Positions 39,609 to 50,612 of a stretch of DNA of 64,000 bases are shown in pieces; position 1 is the first letter of the stretch, and each line of letters starts with the position of its first letter. This DNA comes from Nitzschia sp. pyKryTriq1 (taxonomy: Eukaryota > Bacillariophyta > Bacillariophyceae > Bacillariales > Bacillariaceae). The translations under genes were made by a program, and so were the position numbers. The notes under the pieces were generated by a model, which saw nothing but the letters and a program-made list of their open reading frames with translations, was not told the DNA's origin and did no database searches. Where the stretch lies: positions 124,001 through 188,000 of the forward strand of contig OY101124.1 in NCBI GenBank assembly GCA_956465555.1, read 5' to 3'.

Positions 39609-40877
39609 ATGATGTTACCTGTACGGCAGCATCAGCGATTTCTTACATGGCTGTTCGTGTGGCTTGGCGCATCAGCCGCAGCAGTCGTGACGATAGTTCA
39701 AGCGATGCCATTGAGAGTGACGGTTCGCAAAGGGGAACAAGAGTGTCTTTATGACAATTTGGAGGCCGAGTAAGTTTTCATCAGATCAGACAGACTTTTT
39801 TTGCCTAGTAGAGTAGTCTATTATTAGCTAGTGCGATCAGGTGTGGATACGAATGATGATGATTGTGTCTCATATTATGTTTGTACGTATACTATTTTAT
39901 ATATACCGGGTATATATAGCGAACGAGTCACAATCAGTAGCTTTGTCTTGTCCGGAGCCACACTCAAAGCCCAAATGACCCTCGAAGGACCGTTGGCACC
40001 GACCAATGTGGCATCGGCCTTGGAATTGTTGCATGCGTCCGAAAGGTTTCAGAAAATTACCGATTTTGACGCTGGTCACGCCTTGAAGTATTCGCAAGCC
40101 GTCGATTACGAGCATTTGTATCCTCCATCGGAGGACGAGGAGGAAGAAGCCAGTAGTGAAGACGGGGAAGAGGAAATTGATCCGGAAGATCCCGACTATA
40201 AAGTGAAACGACATGCCCAACGAGAACGACAAAGAAAACGAGCCATGGAACGACAATTAGAACTAGAAACCTACAAACTCAAGCAACAGAAAAAAGCTCG
40301 GGAGGAGGGAGAACCGACTCAATATACGACCCGGGCACCCTCGGAGGGATGGTATCGAATGTGTGTGACACCCAGCGACCATCAGGTAAGTTGATATTAT
40401 TCTATTACTGTCATGGTAGTACTGACTGGAACGATCATGTCTTACATTCCACATACTTACATACATAATATATTCTTTCATTTCATGTAGATTGTCGTGG
40501 AAATGGAAATGCGCAAAGAAAGTGAACTTGGAGCCATCGACGAGGCTGGCCATGTCGTAACGTACGAGCAACGCAAAATGAAACAAGAAGACGAAGAGTT
40601 GGACAAGGATACTGCTTCTCAAGAAGGCATCAAGGAAGAAGACTTTGAAGAAACTCGAAGTCGCATGAAGGATTTGAGACGCCTATTGAATGAAATCCAA
40701 GCGATGCAACAAAAGGAACGACGAAGGGTCTCGGTGCATGCCGAAACGAACGAACATTCGCACTCTAGAATGGTCATGAACTCGTTAATGGAAACGATCT
40801 TTTTCATGGCGATTACGGGCTTTCAAGTTTATACGATTCGAAAGTGGTTCAGTGGAGCGCCGGCCCTTGGGCGATGA
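39609..40877 (+). CDS. p24/emp24-family (GOLD domain) cargo receptor, 3 exons
   Basis: Exons 39609-39769, 39920-40385 and 40491-40877 give 337 residues. Introns of 150 and 105 bp have GTAAGT donors and TAG acceptors; the first lies in phase 2 and rebuilds NLEADERVTIS. A signal peptide (about 7-35) is followed by a GOLD domain starting LRVTVRKGEQECLYDNL, with GATLKAQMTLEGP typical of p24 proteins, and later WYRMCVTPSDHQIVVEMEM. A coiled coil (RMKDLRRLLNEIQAMQQKE) precedes the C-terminal membrane anchor. p24 proteins cycle between ER and Golgi selecting cargo. At 337 residues it is longer than the usual 200-230: an acidic then strongly basic helical insert (about 115-190) splits the GOLD domain. 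The tail lacks a clear KKxx signal. Confidence 0.9.
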
Positions 40878-41438
40878 AGAGCTGATGATGATTATGATGA
40901 CAGCAGATCCACAAAGAATTCTCTACCACTACTACTCGTATGAGAAGAATGGGCGTGGCTGGAGGATTTCTTTGCAGAAAAGAACGAGCAATACCCTACT
41001 AGTACTAGCCTACCGGTACCTCATAGTACCGCGCAGCAGCGAACCACACGCATACCATGATGTTGCTTCTTTAGTAGTATATTATATTATGTTCGTATTT
41101 CCCTCCCCGTTTTTTTGAATCATCGGTCTGTCCCGCGCCCGGTTGCCAATGCTCCATAGCGAGTGTGACGCCGCGTTGCAAAAAAGATCGCACGGCGTTT
41201 TTTCGCGTTATTCTTTTGTGCGTTTTGTTTTGCTGTTTCTTCTTTCGACCATGACCGTACCGCGGTATCGCACAACGTGGCTCTTTCCGGTTCGCATTCC
41301 GTTCATCCACTCCTACGCTACTGCTAGTAGTAGTAGTAGCTGTTGGAAAGCACAAGTACAAGTAGAGCACAATACTACTAGTCTACTCTAGTCGACAGTC
41401 AGACAGAAAGTCAGTCAGTCATTCAGTCATTCATCATC
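40878..41438. promoter_or_regulatory. Intergenic / promoter region of the hydroxylase gene
   Basis: 561 bp with TACCGGTACC and TAGTAG elements; ends in CAGTCATT repeats directly before the ATG at 41439. No gene. Confidence 0.45.
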
Positions 41439-41614
41439 ATGAGACTTGCTTCCTCGTCCTTTCCATTGTCGTCGTTTACGTCTCTTGCTACGGTTGTCAC
41501 TGTTTTCGTGGGAATCTTGCTGGTGGCCGCGTTTCATCAGCAGGATGGTGGCGGCGGCGCGTCATTGGTATTTTCCAACATTTGGGTTTTTGCGAACGAC
41601 GACGGCATCACGCA

Positions 41615-41647
<33 letters not shown>

Positions 41648-43314
41648 CACTTGCAATCCTCAAGATGGAACTTGTACGGTCCAAGACGACCAGTCATCGT
41701 CATCATCGTCGTCGTCTCACGTGGTTGTGGACCAACAGAAAAATACGGAATTTCAAGTGACCTTTGTCAATGAATCCCCCTATCGTGCCGATATTTATTG
41801 GGACGATGGACGATTTGGAAAATTGATTGCGACCCTGTCGGCCAACGGTGGTTCGGAAATGCTCAATACCTATCACGGACATGGCTTTTTTGTCACTCGT
41901 CATGGCATGCGGGAACTACTGTTTGATTTGAAAAAGAGTGAGCCGGAACCGTATCGATTCACTACCAATATTCCTTCGCAAACATTGATCATTCCCAAAT
42001 CGGCCGCACCCAGTCCCAATCCTTGTCAAGATCGATACGGGATTTGTCCTCACGAAGCAGCACGTGGATCCTGCACGGCGACGCCCGGTTGGATGATTGT
42101 CAATTGTTGCCATTCCTGCAATGCCTCCCATTTGATTGATCCCAAGGTGAGATGCAGTAAAGAACATTTGAACATGACGGAACCGATTTGGAAACCGGGA
42201 GATTTGAATGCACTCTTTCAAGAATGGGCTACATCCGAAGAGTATAAACAATACGATCCCAAAGTCTGGTCGAGTCCGGATGGAAATTCGTATGGATTGG
42301 CGGGGAATAGTGGTAGTGATAGTGGTGGTAGTAGTAGTAGTACTACTACTGTCCCAACCGGACCTTGGGTCATGACGTTTGACAGTTTCTTTTCGGCCAA
42401 GGAAGCCCAAGCCTTGATTCAAGGAGGACGTCAAGTCGGTTTTGATCGTTCGACCGATCAAGGTGCGGTCAATGCGGCATCGGGGGAAATGGAAAAGGTC
42501 GTCAGTACCACGCGAACATCTTCCAATGCTTGGTGTATCGGTGCGTGCGAATCATTGCCCCAAGTCCAAGCCGTGACGGCCCGGATTGAAAAAGTCACGC
42601 ACATTCCCCAATCGCATTATGAATCCTTTCAAATCTTGGAATACAATCATGTAAGTTCTTTGTTATATTTTAAAAAAAAAAAAATGAGTGTCAAACACGC
42701 GACGACGACAAGAGGAGAATGATGAATCGATCGATCGATCGATCGATAGATGTGTCTGTTCTCAAGTACATCTCCCACTCACGTACTCATTCATTCATTC
42801 ATTCATTCATTCATTTTTTTGCTTGCTTTGATTTGATTTGATTCGATTTGCCTTTTCTTTTGTCAGAATCAATTTTATCGTTCCCATCACGACAGTTCCG
42901 GTCGTAAAGACGATACTCCCTCGGGACATCGCATCTTGACATTCTTTTTATATTTGAGCAATGTGGAAGAGGGTGGAGAAACCTATTTCAATCGATTGAA
43001 ATTGGGAATCAAGCCCAAACTGGGACGGGCCTTGGTATGGCCCTCGGTGCTCAATGACGATCCCGAAAGTTGGGATCCGCGCATGTTTCATGAAGCCAAG
43101 GATGTCATCAAGGGTATCAAATATGCTGCGAATCATTGGATTCATTTGAATGGTGAGTGTGAAATGGTGGCGGTTGCGGATTCACTCGCTCGCTCGCTCA
43201 CTCAAATCACTCAGATCACTCACCTTTCTCGTTTGTGTTTGACGATTTTCTTTGTTTTTGTTTATAGATTATATCACACCCAATATCTGGGGATGTACAG
43301 GAAGCTTTAGTTAA
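41439..43314 (+). CDS. Prolyl-4-hydroxylase-like 2OG-Fe(II) oxygenase with ShKT-like domain (3 exons)
   Basis: Exons 41439-42650, 42867-43152 and 43268-43314 give 514 residues; introns of 216 and 115 bp are GT-AG. A signal-anchor segment (about 15-32) puts the enzyme in the ER/Golgi. An N-terminal beta domain (about 103-185) resembles the VHL-beta-type module in other diatom hydroxylases; a six-Cys ShKT-like domain follows (196-227). The catalytic part has HxD at H411/D413, distal His479 and 2-oxoglutarate-binding Lys489, within FLYLSNVEEGGETYF. The short third exon supplies DYITPNIWGCTG. Hydroxylation of proline in secreted or wall proteins is the likely reaction. A poly-Ala/AGC tract and a Ser tract lie in the N-terminal region; intron 1 carries ATCG and ATTC repeats. 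Confidence 0.9.
42788..42815. repeat. ATTC tetranucleotide repeat in intron 1 of the hydroxylase gene
   Basis: About seven ATTC units; an ATCG array lies just upstream at about 42726-42749. Both are within the intron. Confidence 0.85.
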
Positions 43315-43734
43315 TTGTCTAGTAGTAGTTGTCTGCTAGTCTGGTGAAAGTCGGTGCTGCAGGACTACCAACCGATCGATCGATTCATCGAGTGGGCGTT
43401 TTCTTCCTGTTTCGCCTAGAGTATATACATTTGTCCGCACGAAGAACTCACAATCTGACTATCATGTCCAAGGAAACGAAACGAACAATAATGAATGAAA
43501 AGGTATACCAATCACTTACGAAACATATTACTATAGCGGTACAACAGGTGATAAATAACTGACCACTCTACTAGTCTAGTCTATTCTCTAGAGTAGACCA
43601 TTAGCTACTCCCGTCACCATGACTTCTATTGCTTGGTGATTCAAAATAGTATTCGCACTGTACTTCTATCACACACTCATTACAGCTGTACTTTGCTTCG
43701 CTTCGCTTCGCTTTACTTCACATTACTTTACTTT
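43315..43734. other. Convergent intergenic space
   Basis: 420 bp between the hydroxylase and glycosyltransferase genes, with CTAGTCTAG elements (43565-43600) and TTCGC/CTTTA repeats (43693-43735). No gene. Confidence 0.5.
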
Positions 43735-45459
43735 TCATTGCTTGAGATTTCCAACCACTCGAATCGTTCCAGCCTCTACCATCCCTTCTTCCGGAGGAGT
43801 CCATATTTGCCAGGATGAGGATGGTGATGATAATGATAATGGGGTGGTTCCCGCTGCCGCCGCCGCTATTGCTGCTCTTCGCAAGGGCGCCGTTTCCATT
43901 CCATAGGCCAATCGAACGTCGACATCCATAATGGCAAATCCTTGATACTTGTCGGAATATTCCTGGATCCGGGCTTGCACAAAGAGATTCCACGATGATG
44001 ATGATGATGACTGTGTCGGAGTATCCGTACTAGTTTCCGGAAAGGCTTCATAGGCTTTGCAAAACTGCAATACTTGGGAATTTTGAACGGCGCGAACATG
44101 TCCGGGAGGGACCCTCACGACACAATCCAAAGTAGGATCTAAAATGGCCGCATTCCGTGTCGCTTTGGCCAAGACATCCGGAAGGCTTGTATCGGCATCC
44201 ATAATGACCAATACTTGATGCCGTTTCAACTCTTGCAAGGCCGCTTTCACATTTGATAGTGGCCAGGGTGAAGTAAAGTTGGTATTGGGTTGCAAGGCTA
44301 GATCATGATCACCAGGACCACCATCGTGTTGTTGTTGACCATAGTAGAGAGAGGGAAATCGTGCATCGACCTTGTGGATCAAATGGTAATCGGAAATGTC
44401 ATTCTTGTCACCTCCCCGAAAGGATTTTTCATCTCTCTTTTTGCCATTATTGTTGGGAAGACCCCGATGCTGTTTGATTTGCAAAAAGAATTGTCTGGAC
44501 TGGACGCGATAATGATTAATGAGGACATCGGGAACGATCTCTTCGGTCCGTGCATCCAATTTGGGAGAATCTTGGCGTGGAAATCCAGACGTGGCGGCAT
44601 ATCCACGCAAGGAATCTCGGGGCAGCATGGCGGCATGATGAATCGCCATCCACAGTAAACTACAAGACGTCCGTGCGGCCGTTTTATAGGCTGTCGTTTG
44701 AGCTCGTTGTTTGGTAAAGTTGAAACGTCCGACAAATCCATGCACAATCGAATTGGGTTGTTCGTCCCGTCCATCGCTGGCAAAGAGACGCCAAGGAAAG
44801 GCGACGGAACATACTTCCGGATCGCGCAATGCCAAATAGGATTGTACGGAACCCAGTTGGGTGGCATAGGGAAATTCATCCATATCGAAATGCAAGATCC
44901 AATCGGCACCGTGCCATCGGCTCCATTGGGTCGCCCAACGAAAGGCAGGTTTTTGAATCATTTGTCCGCGCTGGTGTTTCAGGGTCACAAAGCCCATCTC
45001 GCTCATAAGATTCAAAACATCCATGGGCAGTTCATGTTCCGACATGTTGTCAATCAACAAGACATGATCGACGCCTTGGGAATACAAATTCAGCAAGACT
45101 TCGACCAAGGCATGGGATTCTTCTTTGAATACGGAAATGGCATGAATCTTGGTGTGCGCAGATGGCAACTCCCAAGGCTCGAATTGTTGTTGTGGAGGCA
45201 GCGAAAGGGGAGGTTGAGGGATCAACAGCTGCCGGTACACAATATTGACCAACACCAGGGAAACGCATAAACAAATCAAGCACAAACAATGAAAGCCTCG
45301 TAGACACCAACAGCAGCAGCAGCAGCAACCAGAACGCGAAGAGGATTTCTTGCTGCTGGCGGTGGTGGTGGACGTGTGAGAGGGTGATGAGGGAGGGAGG
45401 TTGTCTGCCGACGGAATGACGATTCCCACGGAGTTGGAAGGAGGTCTTCGAAAGAGCAT
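43735..45459 (-). CDS. Type-II membrane glycosyltransferase (GT2_4/GT92-like)
   Basis: 574 residues from ATG 45459. A Ser-rich cytosolic head and a poly-Cys stretch precede the signal anchor (about 55-78), as in Golgi glycosyltransferases. The GT-A core is clear: HAISVFKEESHALVEVLLN, GVDHVLLIDNMSEHEL, WILHFDMDEF (DxD-like metal site DMD), then FPWRLFASDG and INHYRVQSRQFFLQIKQHR, matching the glycosyltransferase family 2_4/DUF23 pattern. The C-terminal 150 residues (ASFAIMDVDVRLAYG-like region near 525) form an extra domain I do not recognise. The donor sugar is unknown. A poly-Ala tract occurs near the end. Confidence 0.82.
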   Translation of the reverse strand: MLFRRPPSNSVGIVIPSADNLPPSSPSHTSTTTASSKKSSSRSGCCCCCCWCLRGFHCLCLICLCVSLVLVNIVYRQLLIPQPPLSLPPQQQFEPWELPSAHTKIHAISVFKEESHALVEVLLNLYSQGVDHVLLIDNMSEHELPMDVLNLMSEMGFVTLKHQRGQMIQKPAFRWATQWSRWHGADWILHFDMDEFPYATQLGSVQSYLALRDPEVCSVAFPWRLFASDGRDEQPNSIVHGFVGRFNFTKQRAQTTAYKTAARTSCSLLWMAIHHAAMLPRDSLRGYAATSGFPRQDSPKLDARTEEIVPDVLINHYRVQSRQFFLQIKQHRGLPNNNGKKRDEKSFRGGDKNDISDYHLIHKVDARFPSLYYGQQQHDGGPGDHDLALQPNTNFTSPWPLSNVKAALQELKRHQVLVIMDADTSLPDVLAKATRNAAILDPTLDCVVRVPPGHVRAVQNSQVLQFCKAYEAFPETSTDTPTQSSSSSSWNLFVQARIQEYSDKYQGFAIMDVDVRLAYGMETAPLRRAAIAAAAAGTTPLSLSSPSSSWQIWTPPEEGMVEAGTIRVVGNLKQ

Positions 45460-45810
45460 GTTGTTGGAGATGATGTGCTCTTTGTTACTATACTGGTACG
45501 AGTGTGTAGTGTAGTGTAGTGTAGTGTATGATGATGACGTGCTCTTTGTGCTTAATATTTTTTCTGCAAGATGGCATTGTTGCGCCTCATTTAGTTAGTT
45601 CGTTCATTCTTTCCTTCATTCAATCATTCGTTCATTCCTCGCCGTTGGGCGCCATCGTGACATCCCAATCCTGAGTTGTATGTGACTACGCCGCGCGGCG
45701 ACGAAATGTAATACATCATGCCGGTACTTACTGTACGTACCCGAATACGTGTACTGGTACTGCATCGATTGTGATTCAAAATTACCGGTATTTTGTCGTT
45801 TCGACTTTAG
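45460..45810. promoter_or_regulatory. Upstream region of the glycosyltransferase
   Basis: Contains a GTGTA pentamer array (about 45494-45525), ATTC-rich sequence and GTAC/ACCGGTA elements (45721-45790). No gene. Confidence 0.45.
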
Positions 45811-46926
45811 TGTTGAGTAAAAATGAAGGAGGCTGAACATACGAAGGTATGACAGCTGGTATATGTATGTATGAAGTATGGTGGTGTTAGACATCATATG
45901 TCGGAACGATATTTTGTGTGTGGCAGCCAACCATTACTTGTGGATGAATTGAAAATGCGCGACTACATCAAGAAGATGCTCGACGATGTCCCATCTGAGA
46001 TGCGTGGAAATTCCGCCACTCCCGCAGCAAACCATCTTTTCACAGTCGACGAGAAATGCACGAAGCTGAGCGAAACGGATGGAAACCAGTACCATCACAT
46101 CACTGCCAAGCTACTGTTCCTATGCAAGCGTGGTCGTCCCGATATCCAAACTGCAGTGGCTTACCTCAGCACCCGGGTGAAACAGCCCGACACCGACGAC
46201 TGGAAGAAACTTTGCCGCACCATGAAGTATCTGGACAGCTCGATTGACCTTGTTCTGAGATTATCAGGGACCGAGCCTTTAGTCATGAAGTGGTGGATCG
46301 ATGGTGCATTCGCCGTACACCATGATATGAAGAGTCACACTGGTGGCACTTTGTCACTCGGGACCGGATCCGCCTACTCAACCTCGACGCGACAGAAACT
46401 GAATACGAAGAGTTCGACGGAAGCAGAACTGGTCGCCGTCGACGATGTACTTGGGCAGGTTATCTGGACCCAGTATTTCATGAAAGAGCAAGGGTACAAC
46501 GTGGGTGCCGCTACAATGTACCAAGACAATCAAAGTGCAATGCTCCTCGAAGGAAATGGTCTTGCTTCAAGCAGCAAGCAAACACGTCACATCGACATCC
46601 GATATTACTTTGTGACGGATCGCATTGCCAATGGTGCTGTCACGCTGGAGTACTGTCCAACCGAAGAGATGACTGCTGATTTTTTTACTAAGCCTCTACA
46701 GGGCGCAGCATTCTACAAGTTCCGTAAGGCAATATTGGGTTTGAAGAACTAACCATGTGATGTCCACACCACAGGAGTGTGTTGAGTAAAAATGAAGGAG
46801 GCTGAACATACGAAGGTATGACAGCTGGTATATGTATGTATGAAGTATGGTGGTGTTAGACATCATATGTCGGAACGATATTTTGTGTGTGGCAGCCAAC
46901 CATTACTTGTGGATGAATTGAAAAGT
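45811..46926 (+). mobile_element. Ty1/copia retrotransposon remnant with terminal repeats (broken)
   Basis: Direct repeats of about 145 bp (45811-45953 and 46779-46923) flank the RNase H end of a copia pol gene (about 45954-46752), recognisable from TRQKLNTKSSTEAELVAVDD, YQDNQSAMLLEGNG, KQTRHIDIRYYFV and TADFFTKPLQG. The repeats are practically identical, so insertion is probably recent. Most of the coding interior is absent, so the element is broken and could move only with help. Similar to the CoDi copia groups of diatoms; group not resolved. Confidence 0.88.
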
Positions 46927-47688
46927 GCGAACAATGAAATGTATCGGATTGTCATTAAATTTTAATAATCCGATTTGCATGGAAATATCAGATCGCAATA
47001 GACTATCGTAGCAACCAAGTGGATATCTTTACAAGATTCCAGGTCTGATACACATATAGCTATTTGCTTCAACATTTAGAGCACGCATCCCGGGTACAAT
47101 AACCGTAATGCAAATGCCAAGACGACCCAAGAAATCGTTTCGAAACGGCTGACGTACAGTACAGTACGGAGGGCATACGAACCGGTACCGGTGCAGTCGG
47201 TTGTGCGGAGTGCGAAATACTGTAGCACAGTCTACTACACACGCCAATTTGGTGCATCCCATGCATACAGTAAAACATTGTTGATACATATGCCAATTCG
47301 ACGAAACGCATACATCACAATCCGACAAAAGGAAGCCCCAGGAACAAAAGACTTAAGGAACGCACGACTGAAATGGGCATAATTCCTCACGATAGTGATT
47401 GAATGTAAGTCTTATCAATATTAAGGACATAACGTCTGCGACAAGACAATTTTTGAAATTGCGTAGTTTGTCGTTGACGAAAAAATCAGATAAGCCATTT
47501 GCGACTAAAATACGATATGCAGGATGGAGGCCTTCCGATCGTGAATCATCGTGACACGCCCCTCTACTCCGTCCACCTCCACCTTCCTCCTTTGGAGAAA
47601 GCATAAGACGGCGTAGGATCGGCACACAAAATCTAAAACGAAAACGACGACGACGACTGTTACGAAACACAAATCAGAAAAAAGGAAG
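46927..47688. other. Intergenic region
   Basis: 762 bp without a supportable gene. The right part of the copia terminal repeat may extend a little into it. ACCGGTACCGGT occurs near 47180. Confidence 0.45.
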
Positions 47689-48396
47689 ATGATGACTACG
47701 TCTACCAGCTCTTTCATCCTGTTGGCAAGTTCCATTGCCTTTTTGTTGGGTTGTGTCATTCCCACTACGCATGCGTATGCTAGCAGTGGAGTGGTGTGTC
47801 AAGGAGGCTTTAGTCAAGTGGAGGGCGAGGTTGTAGAACCAGAAACGGTTTGTGCTTTGGCTGAAATGTACGGCCCAAGTCCTGCTCAAATGGAGGACGG
47901 AACCGTTATGTATATTGGAGGTTACTCCTGGAATTATGATATTTTGGATTTGACGGGAACGACCCCCGAAGACGTCATGGCGGATCAAGCGGCGGCCATG
48001 TCCTTGCCGACGATTGGAACCAAGATTGTGATTACTCAAGATGATAATTCGGCTTGCAACGTGACGGTGAACGACCAACCATGCGACTTTTGCACTGTTT
48101 GTGGCAACACGGATCCTCCTTCCATCAACGTCGACTGTTCCATGGTCGAAGGAGGCCGTGCATTGACCGGGTGTGAGCCAGTCGTTGATGTATTTTACCC
48201 CTTTGAAGGATATTATCCAACCGCCGAAATCGTTCAAGTTGATGGTGGCAGCAGCAATGGGCCTGGCGAAAATGTCACGGTTGGTGCTGGTAATCCTGAG
48301 GAGGGCACAACGGATCCGGCATTTCGTCCATCGATCCATGTTTCCGTCATGGCAATTGTTCTTTTGTCGTTCCCGATTTCCGGTCTTCTACTTTAA
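47689..48396 (+). CDS. Secreted, probably GPI- or tail-anchored protein of unknown function
   Basis: 235 residues. A signal peptide (about 8-29, ending in THAYA) leads into an ectodomain with GGFSQVEGEVVEPETVCALAEMYG, a NYDILDLTG stretch, and a Cys cluster (CNVTVNDQPCDFCTVC, then CS and GCEP). The C-terminus is a Gly/Asn/Glu linker followed by a terminal hydrophobic segment (about 213-235) with nothing after it, typical of a GPI signal. Potential N-glycosylation sites (NVTV twice) are present. I do not recognise the family. Confidence 0.72.
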   Translation: MMTTSTSSFILLASSIAFLLGCVIPTTHAYASSGVVCQGGFSQVEGEVVEPETVCALAEMYGPSPAQMEDGTVMYIGGYSWNYDILDLTGTTPEDVMADQAAAMSLPTIGTKIVITQDDNSACNVTVNDQPCDFCTVCGNTDPPSINVDCSMVEGGRALTGCEPVVDVFYPFEGYYPTAEIVQVDGGSSNGPGENVTVGAGNPEEGTTDPAFRPSIHVSVMAIVLLSFPISGLLL

Positions 48397-49284
48397 AATG
48401 GAGTCACCAGCACCATGGTTGCAATTAACGAAATTGAATTAGTGATTTGTTTCGAGACATATATTGTTATACGTGTGTGGATAGCATTATATCTCTTCGT
48501 GGATGTGCTGACAGGTCGTTGCTGTTTGGCACTTCGTCGGCAGCGAATACACTTGCAAAAATGATTCAAGAAGAAGATTGACGACGTTCAGGGAAATCAG
48601 CATGGCGGGAATCACCCGTCGCTATTTCATACCACTGCGTACGGGAAGCTATTTCTCAACGCGTGGTGAATAGCCTGTGGTGGTGTCGTACACCACACAG
48701 TACTAAATACGCTGACATGTGTACGAAACCCCTTGGACACGACCTTTTCAATTCTCTTGTCAATCCAGTCATGCTATGAAGTACGAGGCTCACGTTTTCC
48801 ATATCCTAGCCGGATTGGAGAGGAGGGATCCTTCCTTCCGGTTCCAGTCTAGTCAGTCAAAGAGGAGTGTCGGAAATCCCCCGGAGATTCCGTCGGCCGG
48901 CGGACGTCAGTCCCAATAATGTACCGTACATACATACGTCTTCCTCCTCCTACTACTAGTAGTTGTAGTAGGACTCACTCTTTCAATTTATCTACCGGTA
49001 CCAGTACAGTACTGGTGCAAACACAGCACAACGAACCTCGTCGATTTCGTTGGGGTTGGAAGATTTTGAGTGGAGTGACGACGCGACGAAACGTACTACG
49101 CTACAGCACCCGTGCGTACAGTACTGGATTGTGATTCAAAACTATCGGACGGGTTTGAACGGCATACGTACCACGCAACATCACGAAGATCACAAACCAC
49201 AACACTTCGTACCGCGCCTATGTATTGTGCAAGTATCGTATTCATCGCATAATCAATCGATCGATCGATCGATCGATCGCAATC
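48397..49284. other. Intergenic region
   Basis: 888 bp with CTACTAGTAG near 48950, GTACCAGTACAGTAC near 48997 and an ATCG repeat (49256-49280) just before the next start codon. No gene. Confidence 0.45.
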
Positions 49285-49692
49285 ATGATATCTTCTGGGA
49301 TGAACAGCAGAGCCCTTTGGACTCTCTACCTTCTTGTCATAGCAACGACAACATTAGTACATTCCTCGTCTCTGGCTACTGCTACTACAAGAAATACCAT
49401 TGGTTACCCTTGTCAGTTCGATAGTCAGTGTATCTCGGACTTTTGCGATAACCATAATCATGATGATGATGATGCTGCTGTGAATAACGGCGGCGGCAAA
49501 GCATCATCAGGCTCTGGCACCTGCCGTTGGGTGGACGGTTTCGAGGGATGTAAGCACAATGATGAGTGTTCGAGTCAAAGCCAGTGCATATATTGCATTT
49601 ACCCACCCGACGGACAAGAAGGAAAGTCTATGTGCTGGAACATGAGGTTGCATCCTGGTTTTAACGATGGTGCCGAATGCACCTATGACTGA
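49285..49692 (+). CDS. Small secreted Cys-rich protein
   Basis: 135 residues from ATG 49285; the frame is open upstream through an ATCG microsatellite but this ATG directly precedes a signal peptide (about 6-30, LWTLYLLVIATTTLV). The mature part carries ten cysteines arranged as CQFDSQCISDFC ... CRW ... CKHNDECSSQSQCIYC ... CW ... C, a spacing like small disulphide-rich domains of the colipase/Dickkopf kind. A His/Asp/Asn/Gly-rich insert splits the first Cys group. Function unknown; a secreted ligand or inhibitor is possible. Confidence 0.68.
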   Translation: MISSGMNSRALWTLYLLVIATTTLVHSSSLATATTRNTIGYPCQFDSQCISDFCDNHNHDDDDAAVNNGGGKASSGSGTCRWVDGFEGCKHNDECSSQSQCIYCIYPPDGQEGKSMCWNMRLHPGFNDGAECTYD

Positions 49693-50054
49693 AATTGACT
49701 GACTGACTGACTTCCTGTCAGACTTTCGATCCATCCATGCCCCCAAGTCTGCGCCATCACGATCTCGACGAATTTATAATAATATAATCTTTTCATTCAG
49801 GACAATCTCAATGAAGAAAGAATTTTTAACATGACAGAATACGTGGATAGACAGACTAAGTAATGTACTGACTACGTAAACGTACTGTGCCAGGAGAGCA
49901 CTGTAGAATGGGACTGTGAGGAGGATTTGTGCTGGGTTTTCATCTCCCAATTTTGTTAGTGTCTCTGTATTCGAAACAGCAAGGAGGCCACCATGGTGAT
50001 AGAAAAACGTGCCACACTCCCAACAAACGCGAGGAGTCCCCGTCCATTTTCTGC
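49693..50054. other. Convergent intergenic space
   Basis: Starts with GACT repeats (49694-49710). No gene seen in the 362 bp. Confidence 0.5.
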
Positions 50055-50612
50055 CTATGGCCGTGCCCGAGCCGCTTGCACGGCCCTGATCTGGTCATTT
50101 CGGTAAGAATTTGACGTTCGACTGCCGCACTCATACTTGCAAATCTGACTCGTTTTGAATTGCTGGAGTGCTTTGTCGGGCTTTTGAATAATAATAAATT
50201 TGTCATATTGTCGCAATCGTTCTTGTTCCACTTCATTCAACAAGGCGTAGACTTGCTTTTTGGACGTAAATGGCTCTTCTTTGGCGCCATTGACAATCTT
50301 GGTGGCAACCGTGGGATACAAGCCTGGAAAGGCCGTGTACTCTCGGGCCAGGGCATTATTGACATCAATTGTAGGATTATTATTCGCGGCCAAAACAGCA
50401 GTTGGTAAAAGCACCAGTCCCGATACTGCCGCCAAGGTTTCAAAAGCGTGTCTTCTGCTGGAGACGGAAGATGATGGTGGTGGTTGGCAGCACATCATCT
50501 TCTCTCGTGAGGGGAGGGTCGCTACCATCATCATGTTGTGGGTCCACCATGCCTGGGTAGCGCCAAGATAGAAGACGCAGACGAAGAAGAATAAATGTCC
50601 AGCTCGGATCAT
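50055..50612 (-). CDS. Thylakoid-lumen PsbU-like protein with tripartite targeting presequence
   Basis: 185 residues from ATG 50612. An ER signal peptide (about 1-21) ends at ATQA followed by Trp, fitting the diatom plastid rule that an aromatic follows the signal cleavage. A transit-like stretch leads to SRRHAF (52-57) and a hydrophobic run ending AVLAA (about 75), a twin-arginine-type lumen signal. The mature part, IDVNNALAREYTAFPGLYPT (82-101) and TKIVNGAKEEPF, resembles PsbU, the PSII extrinsic helix-hairpin-helix subunit (VNNT..R..xxPGLYPxxAxKI). The C-terminal 40 residues (with CKYEC and an Arg-rich end) are not PsbU-like. Assignment is by eye; other lumenal PSII proteins are alternatives. 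Divergent from the SGNH hydrolase gene. Confidence 0.68.
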   Translation of the reverse strand: MIRAGHLFFFVCVFYLGATQAWWTHNMMMVATLPSREKMMCCQPPPSSSVSSRRHAFETLAAVSGLVLLPTAVLAANNNPTIDVNNALAREYTAFPGLYPTVATKIVNGAKEEPFTSKKQVYALLNEVEQERLRQYDKFIIIQKPDKALQQFKTSQICKYECGSRTSNSYRNDQIRAVQAARARP

